Origin: a virus
DNA length: 64,000 nt
Virus record (IMG/VR): IMGVR_UViG_3300021594_000641
Location: 124,001 to 188,000 of that record
Reading direction: 5' to 3' (one strand)
Within the stretch, counting starts at the first letter, position 1, and each line of letters opens with the position of its first letter. The notes beneath the pieces are model-generated. The model was given only the letters and a program-made list of their open reading frames with translations. It searched no databases and was not told where the DNA came from. The translations under genes were made by a program, and so were the position numbers. Below are positions 1 through 11,842 of this stretch, in pieces.

Positions 1-929
1 CTGTATCCTGTAACGCCGTGGATAACGGTTTCAGTAAAAACTCCCCAATCTGTGGTTATGACTGGTGTTCCGCACATAGCTGCTTCCGCGTGAACACCTC
101 CAAAAGGCTCTATGTACTGAGTTGGCACAAACAGAGCTTTTGCTTTTCGCATAAGCTCATTTCTTTCTTTGACGCCTACAACTCCTACATACTCTCCGTA
201 GTTCATTGGAGGACCTTCAGCGCCAGCTATTAAAAGCCTGGCACCGAGATGCTTGCAAACATCTGCTGGAATTTGTATTCCTTTTCTGGGAGTGAGCCTA
301 CCTATATAAAGGTAGTAGTCGTCCTTCTCGGCGCTGAAATCAAAATCGGCTGGGTCGTATAGACTACCTATTGCGCAATCAAAATATTTACCGTCAACGT
401 CTGACGCGTCTCCTCTTCCTCCCTGAGCTCCGTAGAGAGTGTGCATCCAAGCGTAAGAATCAAAAATTCTAAATGTGGCAAAAGTCCCGCTGTATCCAAT
501 ACCATATTCAACAGTCAAAAGGCTTGGAAAAAAATCAGCTATCTCTTTTTGAGAAGAGCCGCCGATTATGCAAATAAAGTCTTTTTTGGACTGCCTTTTC
601 TTTATTCCTTCTATGACTCTTTTGTTGAACAGGCTAAAGGCGGGTTTACAGCCAGGCCAAAACACGTAAGGAGTCAGAGGAACCAACTTCTCTACGCCAA
701 GAGTTTTCTTCTGTTCCTCCTCTGTCATTACAGGAATATGCTCTGTACATTCAGCTGTGTTGTTTTCTGGTGAGTAAAGGTAAACCGTGTGTCCTAGCGA
801 CATCATGGCTTTGCAAAAATTTATTATTCTTGCGTTAAAAGCGCAATAAACAAAATTTTTATTTGTTTGAGCGTGAGGTAAGCCAACAACGTGAAATACT
901 TTTTTAGGACCAAACCTTTGAGGATACAC
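1..929 (-). CDS. Glycosyltransferase, GT4/GT-B type (partial, 3' end outside window)
   Basis: The minus frame is open from a GTG at 927..929 to the window edge (about 309 codons, no stop), so the C-terminus is missing. The reading 'YLYIGRLTPRKGIQIPADVC' (about residue 200) and the E-x7-E donor-sugar motif EPFGGVHAE (about 274-282), followed by AAMCGTPVITTDWGVFTE, are typical of retaining GT-B glycosyltransferases of family 4. The GTG is chosen because an in-frame TGA lies two codons upstream and a GGAAG sits just before it. It follows a 45-codon membrane microprotein with almost no gap. It probably transfers a sugar to a phage or host glycan; donor and acceptor cannot be read. The family call is firm, the substrate unknown. 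Confidence 0.85.
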   Translation of the reverse strand, partial: MYPQRFGPKKVFHVVGLPHAQTNKNFVYCAFNARIINFCKAMMSLGHTVYLYSPENNTAECTEHIPVMTEEEQKKTLGVEKLVPLTPYVFWPGCKPAFSLFNKRVIEGIKKRQSKKDFICIIGGSSQKEIADFFPSLLTVEYGIGYSGTFATFRIFDSYAWMHTLYGAQGGRGDASDVDGKYFDCAIGSLYDPADFDFSAEKDDYYLYIGRLTPRKGIQIPADVCKHLGARLLIAGAEGPPMNYGEYVGVVGVKERNELMRKAKALFVPTQYIEPFGGVHAEAAMCGTPVITTDWGVFTETVIHGVTGY

Positions 930-932
930 GAG

Positions 933-1070
933 TCACTTCCCTTCAGTCTTGTCGGTAAGAAATCCCACGATTAACGTAACGCCTACAAGCACAAAAGATA
1001 CGAGAAAGAAATACATGAAAAACTCTGAGTACAACATAAACCTCAAAAAGCTATTCAGTAAATCAATCAT
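933..1070 (-). CDS. Single-span membrane microprotein (45 aa)
   Basis: A 45-codon frame starts MIDLLNSFLRFML and ends KTEGK. The middle (about residues 9-38) is a continuous hydrophobic stretch rich in Phe, Leu and Val, which reads as one transmembrane helix. It lies between the GT4 gene (3 bases downstream) and another microprotein upstream. The SD is weak, so the start is less certain. No family is recognised. A small membrane protein beside glycosyltransferases could be an anchor or an entry-stage inner-membrane factor, but that is speculation. Confidence 0.5.
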   Translation of the reverse strand: MIDLLNSFLRFMLYSEFFMYFFLVSFVLVGVTLIVGFLTDKTEGK

Positions 1071-1105
1071 TTGGCTTTGTTTATAGGGTAAACGGAACAA
1101 AAAAG

Positions 1106-1210
1106 CTATTCATCGCACTTTGGCTTTTCGTAGGCAAAGTATACAGCTGCAAAACCAAAAGCGCAAAATAGCATAACCAAGATTGTAGCTATGCCTTCTA
1201 TGCTAGTCAT
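1106..1210 (-). CDS. Single-span membrane microprotein (34 aa)
   Basis: A 34-codon frame begins MTSIEGIATILVMLFC and ends with the charged tail YEKPKCDE. Residues about 5-26 form a hydrophobic helix, with a short polar C-terminal tail. The ATG overlaps the stop of the upstream HNH gene (ATGACTAG), suggesting translational coupling. The same GGCACAAAG-N-ACATGACT context precedes the HNH gene start, so this RBS appears duplicated. No family is recognised. Its length, hydrophobicity and coupling make it more credible than a random short ORF. Confidence 0.5.
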   Translation of the reverse strand: MTSIEGIATILVMLFCAFGFAAVYFAYEKPKCDE

Positions 1211-1967
1211 GTTCTTTGTGCCTTTCTGGTCTGGGTCTTCTGTTGCCTTCACTTATGTTTTTAAACGCCTCAAGAGGCCTAGTGTTAGTGTAGTGAAAAG
1301 CTACCTTTTGCTTTTCAGGGTCTGTTAAATCAAAATGGCTCAAAGGAACTATATGGTCTATGTTCCAGCGTCTAACGCCGTCAGGCCTATGGCTTCCATG
1401 ATTGTCCCAGGTCATCCAGGACTCAAATAGATTTTCTAAATAAAGCTTGTACTCTTGTACAGAGCAACCTAAAAGAGTTGCTGTTTTTGTTGTTTTAGAG
1501 ACGCTCTGTTTTTTAAGAGCTACACGCATCAAAGCAGAAACAACTTGCTTTATTTTTAAGTGAGGGTCTGATCTTCTTCTGTCAGCCTCTTTTTTACGTG
1601 ATTCTTTATACTTTTTTGGATTATTGTTAACCCAGTCTTTCTTACTTTGAGCATTTTTTTCTTTGTTGTTTTCAATCCATTTCCGCCTATAGGCTCGCAT
1701 TTTATCTGGATTTGCTTTTTGCCAATCAGAGTTTTGTTTTAATATTTTTTGTTTGTTTTTAATATAGTTAGCTCTACCCCTTTCTTTATTTTTAAGCCTG
1801 CATTCTTCTAAATTTTCTTGATAATAGCGTTTAGCGTTTAAACGCCAAACCTCTTTAAGTTTTTCCGCGTGTTTCTCTCTGTACTTTTTACTGTATTCTT
1901 TAAATTTTTCCTTATTAGCTTCTCTGTATTTTCTATTGTACTCTCTTTGTTTTTCTTTATCAGTCAT
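1203..1967 (-). CDS. HNH endonuclease with basic repeat N-terminus (homing-type)
   Basis: A 254-residue protein from MTDKEKQREY. The C-terminal part holds an HNH core: WNIDHIVPLSHFDLTD near residue 198, then FHYTNTRPLEAFKN and a closing Asn. The first ~150 residues are Lys/Arg/Tyr-rich heptad-like repeats (KYREANKEKFKEYSKKYREK), as in many phage homing HNH proteins that contact DNA along an extended helix. The start at 1967 overlaps the stop of the upstream glycosyltransferase (ATGACTGA); the longer frame would run into that gene. An 18-nt near-perfect direct repeat (1205..1222 and 1962..1979) brackets the ORF. This suggests it arrived as a mobile intron-less homing gene between a glycosyltransferase and the 34-residue membrane gene. 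It probably nicks or cuts DNA at a specific site. Confidence 0.85.
   Translation of the reverse strand: MTDKEKQREYNRKYREANKEKFKEYSKKYREKHAEKLKEVWRLNAKRYYQENLEECRLKNKERGRANYIKNKQKILKQNSDWQKANPDKMRAYRRKWIENNKEKNAQSKKDWVNNNPKKYKESRKKEADRRRSDPHLKIKQVVSALMRVALKKQSVSKTTKTATLLGCSVQEYKLYLENLFESWMTWDNHGSHRPDGVRRWNIDHIVPLSHFDLTDPEKQKVAFHYTNTRPLEAFKNISEGNRRPRPERHKEHD
1205..1222 (-). repeat. Direct repeat, distal copy flanking the HNH gene
   Basis: Minus-strand GGCACAAAGAACATGACT. It matches the copy at 1962..1979 with one substitution. Both copies contain a weak RBS (CAAAG) and an ATG ACT start. Confidence 0.7.
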
Positions 1968-2832
1968 GTACTTTGTGCCTCTTTCCAGAATCATCATCAA
2001 AATCAATGCTTGGAAATATAAGTTTAATTCCGTTCAAAACTTCTTCGCACTGATCAGCTGGTAACTTTCTTTTAAAATAATCACAACATTGTTTAATGCT
2101 CCAGCCCATCTCGTAAGAAGCTACGAGGTAATTATGAAACTTATCATTAAGGGTTAAAGCATAGGTGATTGGTTTTGACCTGTAAAACCTATGAACCCAG
2201 CCTAGGTCTAAATGAACGTAACACTTACCTCCATTATTCCTCACTTTTTGATGTAAGTAAAGCTCTTCTGCGCTAAAACCTTTAAAGTGCTTGCTAAAGT
2301 ATGGATAGTGTTCACGCTTCATAAGCGTGTAAGCAGAGCCATGTCCTTCAATCTCTTTGATCTTTATCTTTGGCAGTTCTGGGTCTGTGTGCCATACGCC
2401 AAAGAAGTCTCCGCGCCATTCTGGTAGCAGCTCAGACGCGATCATGTGACCACGCTCGTTCAGCAACGGACCTGTCCAAAGGTCTTTGCCTATTAGGTCG
2501 CTGTCGATAGCGTCGATGATGTATTGCACAGAACATGGAGCTAGCAGAACATGACTGTCTACTAGAAGAACATAGTCGCCTTTGGCGTGTTCCCACACAG
2601 AATCTTTGGCGTGTGCTGGACCTTTGTTCTTGGAGTGGTGAACGTACCTGGCTCCAGAGTTGTTGCACACGTTTTCTAGGTCTTGCTGCTTCTCAGGCAT
2701 GTCGTCTATGACAAGAAGCTCTACGTCTGTTCTTTCTGCTTTGACGTGGTACTGGCGTATGGAAGTGAGGGTCCAGAACGCGCCTTCTGGGTCATCCCAG
2801 TTAGCCATGCCGATAGTGAGCTTGGGGGACAT
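1960..2832 (-). CDS. Glycosyltransferase family 2-like (GT-A fold)
   Basis: A 290-residue protein. An N-terminal Rossmann-like strand ends in VIDD (41-44), then NKGPAHAKDSVWEHAKGDYV and VDSH (91-94) stand where the metal-binding DxD/DxH of GT-A enzymes sits, as in polypeptide GalNAc-transferase-like GT2 proteins. GHGSAYTLMKREHY and FSAEELYLHQKVRNNG follow as the acceptor-side region. It probably transfers a nucleotide-activated sugar to a protein or glycan. It lies directly downstream of the LamG fibre gene (10-bp gap) and upstream of the HNH gene with a 4-base overlap, so it is in the fibre transcription unit. That placement suggests a virion-modifying role, which is inference. Confidence 0.82.
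   Translation of the reverse strand: MSPKLTIGMANWDDPEGAFWTLTSIRQYHVKAERTDVELLVIDDMPEKQQDLENVCNNSGARYVHHSKNKGPAHAKDSVWEHAKGDYVLLVDSHVLLAPCSVQYIIDAIDSDLIGKDLWTGPLLNERGHMIASELLPEWRGDFFGVWHTDPELPKIKIKEIEGHGSAYTLMKREHYPYFSKHFKGFSAEELYLHQKVRNNGGKCYVHLDLGWVHRFYRSKPITYALTLNDKFHNYLVASYEMGWSIKQCCDYFKRKLPADQCEEVLNGIKLIFPSIDFDDDSGKRHKVHD
1962..1979 (-). repeat. Direct repeat, proximal copy flanking the HNH gene
   Basis: Minus-strand GGCACAAAGTACATGACT, the partner of 1205..1222. The distance between copies equals the HNH ORF, so the repeat looks like the scar of the insertion. Confidence 0.7.
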
Positions 2833-2842
2833 GACAGCCTTT

Positions 2843-3796
2843 CTATGTCAGACCGTACCGACCTTTGAGACGATTATACAGATTGGATATGCCTGTGGAA
2901 GAGAGGGCTTTGTCGTAAACCCTTACCATATAGAATGTGGCGTTTAAAGGCTCTGCTCCGCTACCGACGTCAGCGGCCAGTCTCCAGTTCTGACCAGTTG
3001 ATATGGTAGCAGTGTTGGTAGAACTAGCATTCAATGTTCCGTTTTTATAGAGCTTTGTGTTGTTTGAAGCGTCTCTAGTAGCCGCAATTATAAACGTTGA
3101 AGCAGTTAAGTTAGTAGACCAGTTAGGCGTGTACGAGTTTAAATACAGCCCTCCAATATTGTTTAGTTGAAGAGTATTGCTAGTATAGCCGACACCGTAG
3201 TTGCCTATGATGTTGCCACCAGTGGTATTATTTAAAGTTATAGCTACAACTATAGTAAACTGCCCAGTCACTAAAGAATTATTTGCAATTTCAGCGTAGC
3301 TGCTGCTACTACCACTAAAGCTTATTCCTCCGTAGTTAGTGGTAACAAAAGTTCCGTTGTAAATAGTAGCGTTATTACCGCTTTCACTCAGATCAAACCA
3401 GGTTGAGCCTGTGCCTGGGTAGCTCTTGTAGTTCAAAGCGTCTAGGTGCAGCTTCAAGCCGTACTCGTTCTCTATGTCTGTGTTAGCCAACGTAACAGCC
3501 GCGACGTAGCTTCCATCTAGGGCTGACTGAACTCCATTGGCCGCGAGAATAATCTCAACGCTGTCGTTTGCTTCTATCGTTACGCCTGAGATGTCCAAAA
3601 CAATAGTTTGATCAGAAGCGTCTGAATCTGCTGTGTTGAGCGTTATGCCAGCTGTTATCGGCCCAGCTGTTGTAGTGGTCGTCGTAGTTGTTGTGGTTGT
3701 TGTCGTTGTGGTCGTTGTTGTAGTAGTCGTACTGGTAGAGCTTGACGAGCTAGATGTTGTGCTAGTGTCTGGAGGCGGCGATGTCATGATAGCCAT
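2843..3796 (-). CDS. LamG/concanavalin-like lectin fibre protein with poly-Thr linker
   Basis: A 317-residue protein. A short N-terminus (MAIMTSPPPDTSTTS) with a Ser run leads into about 20 consecutive Thr (residues ~24-43), encoded by all four Thr codons in mixed order. A beta-rich spacer follows, then a LamG-like jelly-roll domain (about 110-317) marked by LHLDALNYKSYPGTGSTWFD, LSESGNNATI and the closing VRVYDKALSSTGISNLYNRLKGRYGL. The same YPGSGTxWxDL/GNGNNxT signature recurs in the three LamG genes at 8454..11842. LamG-type folds bind glycans, so this is a probable receptor-binding or capsid-decoration protein. AAGGAG lies before the ATG. The poly-Thr tract resembles a mucin-like glycosylated stalk. 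Confidence 0.8.
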   Translation of the reverse strand: MAIMTSPPPDTSTTSSSSSSTSTTTTTTTTTTTTTTTTTTTTTAGPITAGITLNTADSDASDQTIVLDISGVTIEANDSVEIILAANGVQSALDGSYVAAVTLANTDIENEYGLKLHLDALNYKSYPGTGSTWFDLSESGNNATIYNGTFVTTNYGGISFSGSSSSYAEIANNSLVTGQFTIVVAITLNNTTGGNIIGNYGVGYTSNTLQLNNIGGLYLNSYTPNWSTNLTASTFIIAATRDASNNTKLYKNGTLNASSTNTATISTGQNWRLAADVGSGAEPLNATFYMVRVYDKALSSTGISNLYNRLKGRYGLT

Positions 3797-3807
3797 TTGT
3801 CGGCTCC

Positions 3808-4227
3808 TTAGAACTTTATAGATTTCTTTATTCTAGCCGTAATCTCATTAGCGTCTATCAAAGTGCCTTGGTTGGCTCCAGGGCACTTTTTTGTGATATT
3901 GTTCCAGTTTTCTTGTGAGTTTTCAATAAGTCGCATAAAAGGATAGGAGCGACATTGGTTTGGTTGAGCATCATATACTGAACAGGTTGTTCCGTTGGCT
4001 AGGAACGGGCACTCACCATTTGTCTTTCTTTGTATCTGCAAGTCTTCAAAATTATTGTTTGTATACTTGATAGCAACTTCTTGCTCAGGCATGTTCAAAT
4101 GCTTAGCCAGCACGCTAAGATCGTCACCTACCAGCCATATCGACCCTTCCCAAGACTTGCAGCAGTCACCGCACTTGGTGCATTCAAAACGCAGGCCGTC
4201 TTTGTACCAAGGCTCTTGAGTTGTCAT
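3808..4227 (-). CDS. YkgJ-family CxxCxxCC metal-cluster protein
   Basis: A 139-residue protein with the family signature C16-TK-C19-GD-CC (22-23), then ECPFL, TTCSVYDAQPNQCRSYPF and KKCPG. These match the zinc/iron-sulfur cluster family UPF0153/YkgJ (CxxCxxCC). Biochemical roles of the family are poorly known; members are thought to bind Fe-S or Zn. The gene is translationally coupled to the upstream 88-residue gene (ATGA overlap) and lies between two fibre genes, which is unusual for an oxidoreductase-like protein. A role in modifying the fibres is possible but unproven. Confidence 0.82.
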   Translation of the reverse strand: MTTQEPWYKDGLRFECTKCGDCCKSWEGSIWLVGDDLSVLAKHLNMPEQEVAIKYTNNNFEDLQIQRKTNGECPFLANGTTCSVYDAQPNQCRSYPFMRLIENSQENWNNITKKCPGANQGTLIDANEITARIKKSIKF

Positions 4228-4490
4228 CCTGTGCCTTTCGTTACCTTGACAGTGATGCCTGTGGTAGCTGCCACAACAGGCTGATTGAACGACAGGATAA
4301 CCTGGTTGCCTGCTTGCGCCACTCTTGTTGGAGGTCTTCTAGGTGGTGGCGCGTATGGGTTTGTAACGCTAGCTTTGATAACGCCTGTAGAGCTAGGGTA
4401 CAGCGCTGGAGGAGAGCCTGCTCCTCCATTTGTGCAACCACCAACGCCAGAGTTCGGCCTGCGCTTGCATCGTCTGCTGATTCCAGCCAT
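4224..4490 (-). CDS. Small Pro/Gly-rich hypothetical protein (88 aa)
   Basis: A strong SD (AGGAGGATACTTCT then ATG) precedes an 88-residue protein. The N-terminal half is basic and Pro/Gly/Ser-rich (MAGISRRCKRRPNSG). The C-terminal half is beta-like (NQVILSFNQPVVAATTGITVKV). It sits 15 bp below the 1298-residue fibre gene and overlaps the YkgJ gene start by 4 bases. No family is recognised; a minor fibre-associated protein is the simplest guess from context. Confidence 0.6.
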   Translation of the reverse strand: MAGISRRCKRRPNSGVGGCTNGGAGSPPALYPSSTGVIKASVTNPYAPPPRRPPTRVAQAGNQVILSFNQPVVAATTGITVKVTKGTG

Positions 4491-4505
4491 AGAAGTATCC
4501 TCCTA

Positions 4506-8402
<3,897 letters not shown>

Positions 8403-8453
8403 TGTTCACTCCAGCTAAAAGCCAGAAATAAAAGCTTAAAGCGCTTAATCTGG

Positions 8454-9827
8454 TCAATAAATGTTCCACTTTGTGTTAAGGTAGGCCTCTACGCGTTGTT
8501 GTTGATTCAACGTTAAAGCTGAATTATAAATGAGCATCTCGTAGAAATCACCTCTGTAAGTCTGCCCACCGCTTCTATTAAAAAAAGTTGTTGCTGATGA
8601 AGACAGGCTAGTGTTGTAGCTTGAGACTATAGTTGAACCATTTAACCTTAAACCCCCTCCTGAAGAAGCATTCACATAAGTAAACAACGTATTTGAATTT
8701 AAAACACTAGATGAAACAGTGTATGTGCTGGGGTAGTCTAATTCTATTCTTCCACTACTATCAATCCACATCATTGGCCTAGAACCAGACGTGTCATAGA
8801 TGCTGTGATAGCCTGTGCTGTTAGTTTTAAACACAGTAAAAATTGTAACGGGTTCAGGACCTATAGCAAAACTAGAAGGTTGAATGAAGTCATTGCTGCC
8901 GTCGAAGCGCAAAACACTTAAATTGTTTTGTATACCTAACTTAACAAGCGGTCTATTAGCTGATGTTGCTTGACTGGCATGATTTAAATTACCGCTTTTA
9001 TCTTTCCACAAAGCGACTGCTGTGCCGTCAGCTGAAGCCAAAGTAGTTCCGGCGGTGTCTGAGAAAAGTGTTCCAGAATCAGATGCGTCAAGCCATAACT
9101 TCATACCAGGAATGTCTGGAAGTGAAATCGGAGACCCTAGATAGCGACTACTGGTTGCACTGTAGTTTTGAGCAACTTGAGCCGCTGTCATTGCTGCGTT
9201 GTAGAAGCTTACCTCTCCTATTGATCCAGTGAAGTTATAAGAAGCGTCGTAGCGCCAACCTATTTTTATCGATTGGCCCGTGGCTAGCGAACCAGCAGCA
9301 GTATGCGTGCTGTCCAAAACACCGTTTATATACTTAGACACAGTGCCTGAGAGCCTGGATATTACCAAGTGATACCAAGTATTTGTGGTAATTTGAGTAA
9401 CGCTGTTGTTCGCCGTGTTGCCTATCCAGGTGCGAAAGTTGTATGGCGAAGCAGCCAAGTAGTAAATGATGCCGTTGCCGTTAAGATTATCGTCCAAAGA
9501 AACGGGAAGAGAATAGGGCGCGAAGCTAGATACTTTAGCCCAACACTCTAGAGTGAAGTCGCCTGTGCCGACGTTAAACAAAGACGATGTGCCTGTAGCG
9601 GTAGCCCCAGCAGTAGCTCCAGAGTATGTAAGAATACCGCTGTTCATGTAAGAAAAAACTGGACTATTGCCTATGGTGGCGTTGAGACCGTTACCTGTTA
9701 AATCAGTCCAAGTAGTACCACTACCTGGGTAACTCTTGGTGTTACCAGCGTCTAAAGAGACAACCAAACCAGAGTCTGCAATCTCAGGTCCAGCGTAAGA
9801 GCCAAGAGCTTTGAACTCAGCACTCAT
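8454..9827 (-). CDS. Two-domain LamG/ConA-like lectin fibre protein
   Basis: A 457-residue protein. The first domain (~20-235) carries SGLVVSLDAGNTKSYPGSGT and DLTGNGLNATI, with a central ISRLSGTVSKYINGVLDST strand pair and VSFYNAAMTAAQVAQNYSAT at its end. The second (~240-457) starts IPGMKLWLDASDSGTLF, includes KDKSGNLNHASQ and RFDGSNDFIQPS, and ends NQQQRVEAYLNTKWN. Both are jelly-roll lectin types seen in phage and Bacteroidetes surface proteins. The start overlaps the stop of the next LamG gene upstream (ATGA), so the pair is co-translated. Likely a carbohydrate-binding virion protein. Confidence 0.8.
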   Translation of the reverse strand: MSAEFKALGSYAGPEIADSGLVVSLDAGNTKSYPGSGTTWTDLTGNGLNATIGNSPVFSYMNSGILTYSGATAGATATGTSSLFNVGTGDFTLECWAKVSSFAPYSLPVSLDDNLNGNGIIYYLAASPYNFRTWIGNTANNSVTQITTNTWYHLVISRLSGTVSKYINGVLDSTHTAAGSLATGQSIKIGWRYDASYNFTGSIGEVSFYNAAMTAAQVAQNYSATSSRYLGSPISLPDIPGMKLWLDASDSGTLFSDTAGTTLASADGTAVALWKDKSGNLNHASQATSANRPLVKLGIQNNLSVLRFDGSNDFIQPSSFAIGPEPVTIFTVFKTNSTGYHSIYDTSGSRPMMWIDSSGRIELDYPSTYTVSSSVLNSNTLFTYVNASSGGGLRLNGSTIVSSYNTSLSSSATTFFNRSGGQTYRGDFYEMLIYNSALTLNQQQRVEAYLNTKWNIY

Positions 9828-11209
9828 AGCCCGAACCTCCCGCGCAGAGAGTTGAAGTTTTGCGCTATTTGGATAGGTGAAAGCGCTGCGTTATAAATTT
9901 GAACAGACGCAATGTTACCACCGAAAAAATTGTTTGCAGCGTTATGAAAAACGGCTATTCGGCAATTATAGCCCGCGCCGTTACCAAACTGTGTTGTCTG
10001 ATCCCCACTTCGAGATACGCCTGAGCTTCGCTCAACTCCGTTTACGTAGTGACGAGTTATTGTTCCAGTGTCACTATTGTTCCTAACAAAACAATAATTA
10101 CGCCAGGTGCTGTCTTGAAAATCTCCATAAGTACCACTTCTAGACAAAGCAGAATAAGGCGTGCCTCCGCTATTCCAATAGACCCACATAGTTTGACCTG
10201 TGGACCCCAAGTCAGGGTCATTCATATCAAAATGCAAAGCGTAAGAAGACGTTGATCCGTTTCCTAGCGAGAGTAAGTATTGGTAAGAAGCTGTAGACGT
10301 AGCTTTAAACCAAAAATTAAAAGTGCAATTTGTCAGTGTAGTAGTAAAAGGCAACGTGGCGTAATTAGTAGTCCTATTGAATACAAAACTACCGCCGTTA
10401 CCTGTGTCAAACGTAGGGCTGTTTACAAGCGTAGCGTTATTGCCGTTTCCACTTATATCGTTCCAAGCAGTGCCACTTCCAGAATAGCTGTTAGGATTAC
10501 CTGCGTCTAAGCTGACAAGTAAATTGCTGGTAATAGGCGGCGGAGAATAGAAATTATCAATACGACCACGGCTAGCGTTGTAATTTTGTAACGCCTCTGA
10601 GGCGGTCAACGCACGACTATAGACTAAAGTTTGACCTATGTTACCAATCCAGTAGTTGTTATCGAACCTAGTTTGACCAATTGCCAAAGTGTTTGCGTGG
10701 GTTGTGGCGGTAGTGATGCTGTTCACAGCTACGCCGTTAACGTACACGACTAAAGTGGTTCCGTCGCAGGTTATAGTTAACTGGTACCAGCTGTTAACAG
10801 CAAAAGAATAATTTATTAGCGAATAACCGTTTGAGTTGTACCACACACGCATAGAGTTAGCTGCGGCTGTTGTAGTACCAACATAACAACCGTTAAAGCT
10901 AGAAGTGCTGTAAGTAGAAAACAATCCACGGTTATGGATGTTGTAAGTAGACGTGTTGTTAAACCACATGGATATTGACCATGTGTTGCTAGGGGTAAAA
11001 GAAGAGCTTAAAGTTTGAGCGCCGCTGTAGGTTAAACTTCGACCAAAGCCGTAATTGACGTAAGGGCTGCCATTCAAAGTAAAATTATTGCCTGCTCCGC
11101 TTAAGTCGGTAATCGTAGACCCAGAGCCCGAGTAGCTTTTGATGTTGCCAGGATCAAGGCAAAGCGCCAAACCACTTTGGACAATTGATGGAGAGTGACC
11201 TAGTCCCAT
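9824..11209 (-). CDS. Two-domain LamG-like lectin fibre protein
   Basis: A 461-residue protein with two LamG-like domains of the same subtype. Domain 1 (~10-220): SGLALCLDPGNIKSYSGSGS, DLSGAGNNFTL, TLVVYVNGVAVNS, LVYSRALTASEALQNYNASRGR. Domain 2 (~225-461): NLLVSLDAGNPNSYSGSGTA, DISGNGNNATLV, ending VQIYNAALSPIQIAQNFNSLRGRFGL. Tandem duplication of one module is visible. A GAGGG SD precedes the ATG. It is followed by the 457-residue LamG gene with a 4-base overlap. Probable glycan-binding tail or capsid appendage. Confidence 0.8.
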   Translation of the reverse strand: MGLGHSPSIVQSGLALCLDPGNIKSYSGSGSTITDLSGAGNNFTLNGSPYVNYGFGRSLTYSGAQTLSSSFTPSNTWSISMWFNNTSTYNIHNRGLFSTYSTSSFNGCYVGTTTAAANSMRVWYNSNGYSLINYSFAVNSWYQLTITCDGTTLVVYVNGVAVNSITTATTHANTLAIGQTRFDNNYWIGNIGQTLVYSRALTASEALQNYNASRGRIDNFYSPPPITSNLLVSLDAGNPNSYSGSGTAWNDISGNGNNATLVNSPTFDTGNGGSFVFNRTTNYATLPFTTTLTNCTFNFWFKATSTASYQYLLSLGNGSTSSYALHFDMNDPDLGSTGQTMWVYWNSGGTPYSALSRSGTYGDFQDSTWRNYCFVRNNSDTGTITRHYVNGVERSSGVSRSGDQTTQFGNGAGYNCRIAVFHNAANNFFGGNIASVQIYNAALSPIQIAQNFNSLRGRFGL

Positions 11210-11221
11210 CGCACGCCCTCC

Positions 11222-11842
11222 TTACAGGCCGAATCTGCCGCGAAGGGCGTTGTAGTTTTGTAGGATTTGATCTGATGTGAGTATTGTGTTGTAGATCAAC
11301 AAAAAAGAAATCTGACCGTTAGCTCTTTCGTTATTTTGACCGCCGATATTGAAACCGTTAGGACCGCTTACTCCAAGAGAATTCTGAACAACAAAAGTAT
11401 TGTCGTACCACATAGACCATGTGTCGGTAGAAGTGTCGCCAGTACCCGTCCAAATATGCCAACCAGACCCAGACAAGGTGTACTGGTTGTTTACCCAACC
11501 TTCGGCATAGTAGTTTGGTCCGCTTCCGCCGTGATGACCAAGCAGCCAATTGTTGTTTAAGGCAGTCAGCATTCTGCCGCCAGATATTATTCTGGTTGCA
11601 GACATGATCGTGTACTTGCTGGTGGAATAACTGCTAGTGATGGCGCTCGTTGTTCCATTTGTTTCAAACACGCCACCGTTGGCACTGCTCCAAGTAGGAG
11701 AGTTAACCAAAGTGAAGTTATTACCGTTACCAGTAAGGTCCAGCCAAGACGTACCTGAACCTGGGTAACTTTTTACGTTGGCAGCGTCCAGGTAAACCTG
11801 TAGCCCACTTGTAACTATGCTGGGGTTATAGTTAGTTGCCAT
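11222..11842 (-). CDS. Single-domain LamG-like lectin protein
   Basis: A 206-residue one-domain version of the same module: SGLQVYLDAANVKSYPGSGT, DLTGNGNNFTLVNSP, the central strands RMLTALNNNWLLGHHGGSGP, and the closing ISFLLIYNTILTSDQILQNY. Its ATG lies inside the last codons of the upstream fibre frame (11-base overlap), so translation is coupled to the distal reading frame of the collagen-like fibre. Likely a minor receptor-binding protein. Confidence 0.78.
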   Translation of the reverse strand: MATNYNPSIVTSGLQVYLDAANVKSYPGSGTSWLDLTGNGNNFTLVNSPTWSSANGGVFETNGTTSAITSSYSTSKYTIMSATRIISGGRMLTALNNNWLLGHHGGSGPNYYAEGWVNNQYTLSGSGWHIWTGTGDTSTDTWSMWYDNTFVVQNSLGVSGPNGFNIGGQNNERANGQISFLLIYNTILTSDQILQNYNALRGRFGL

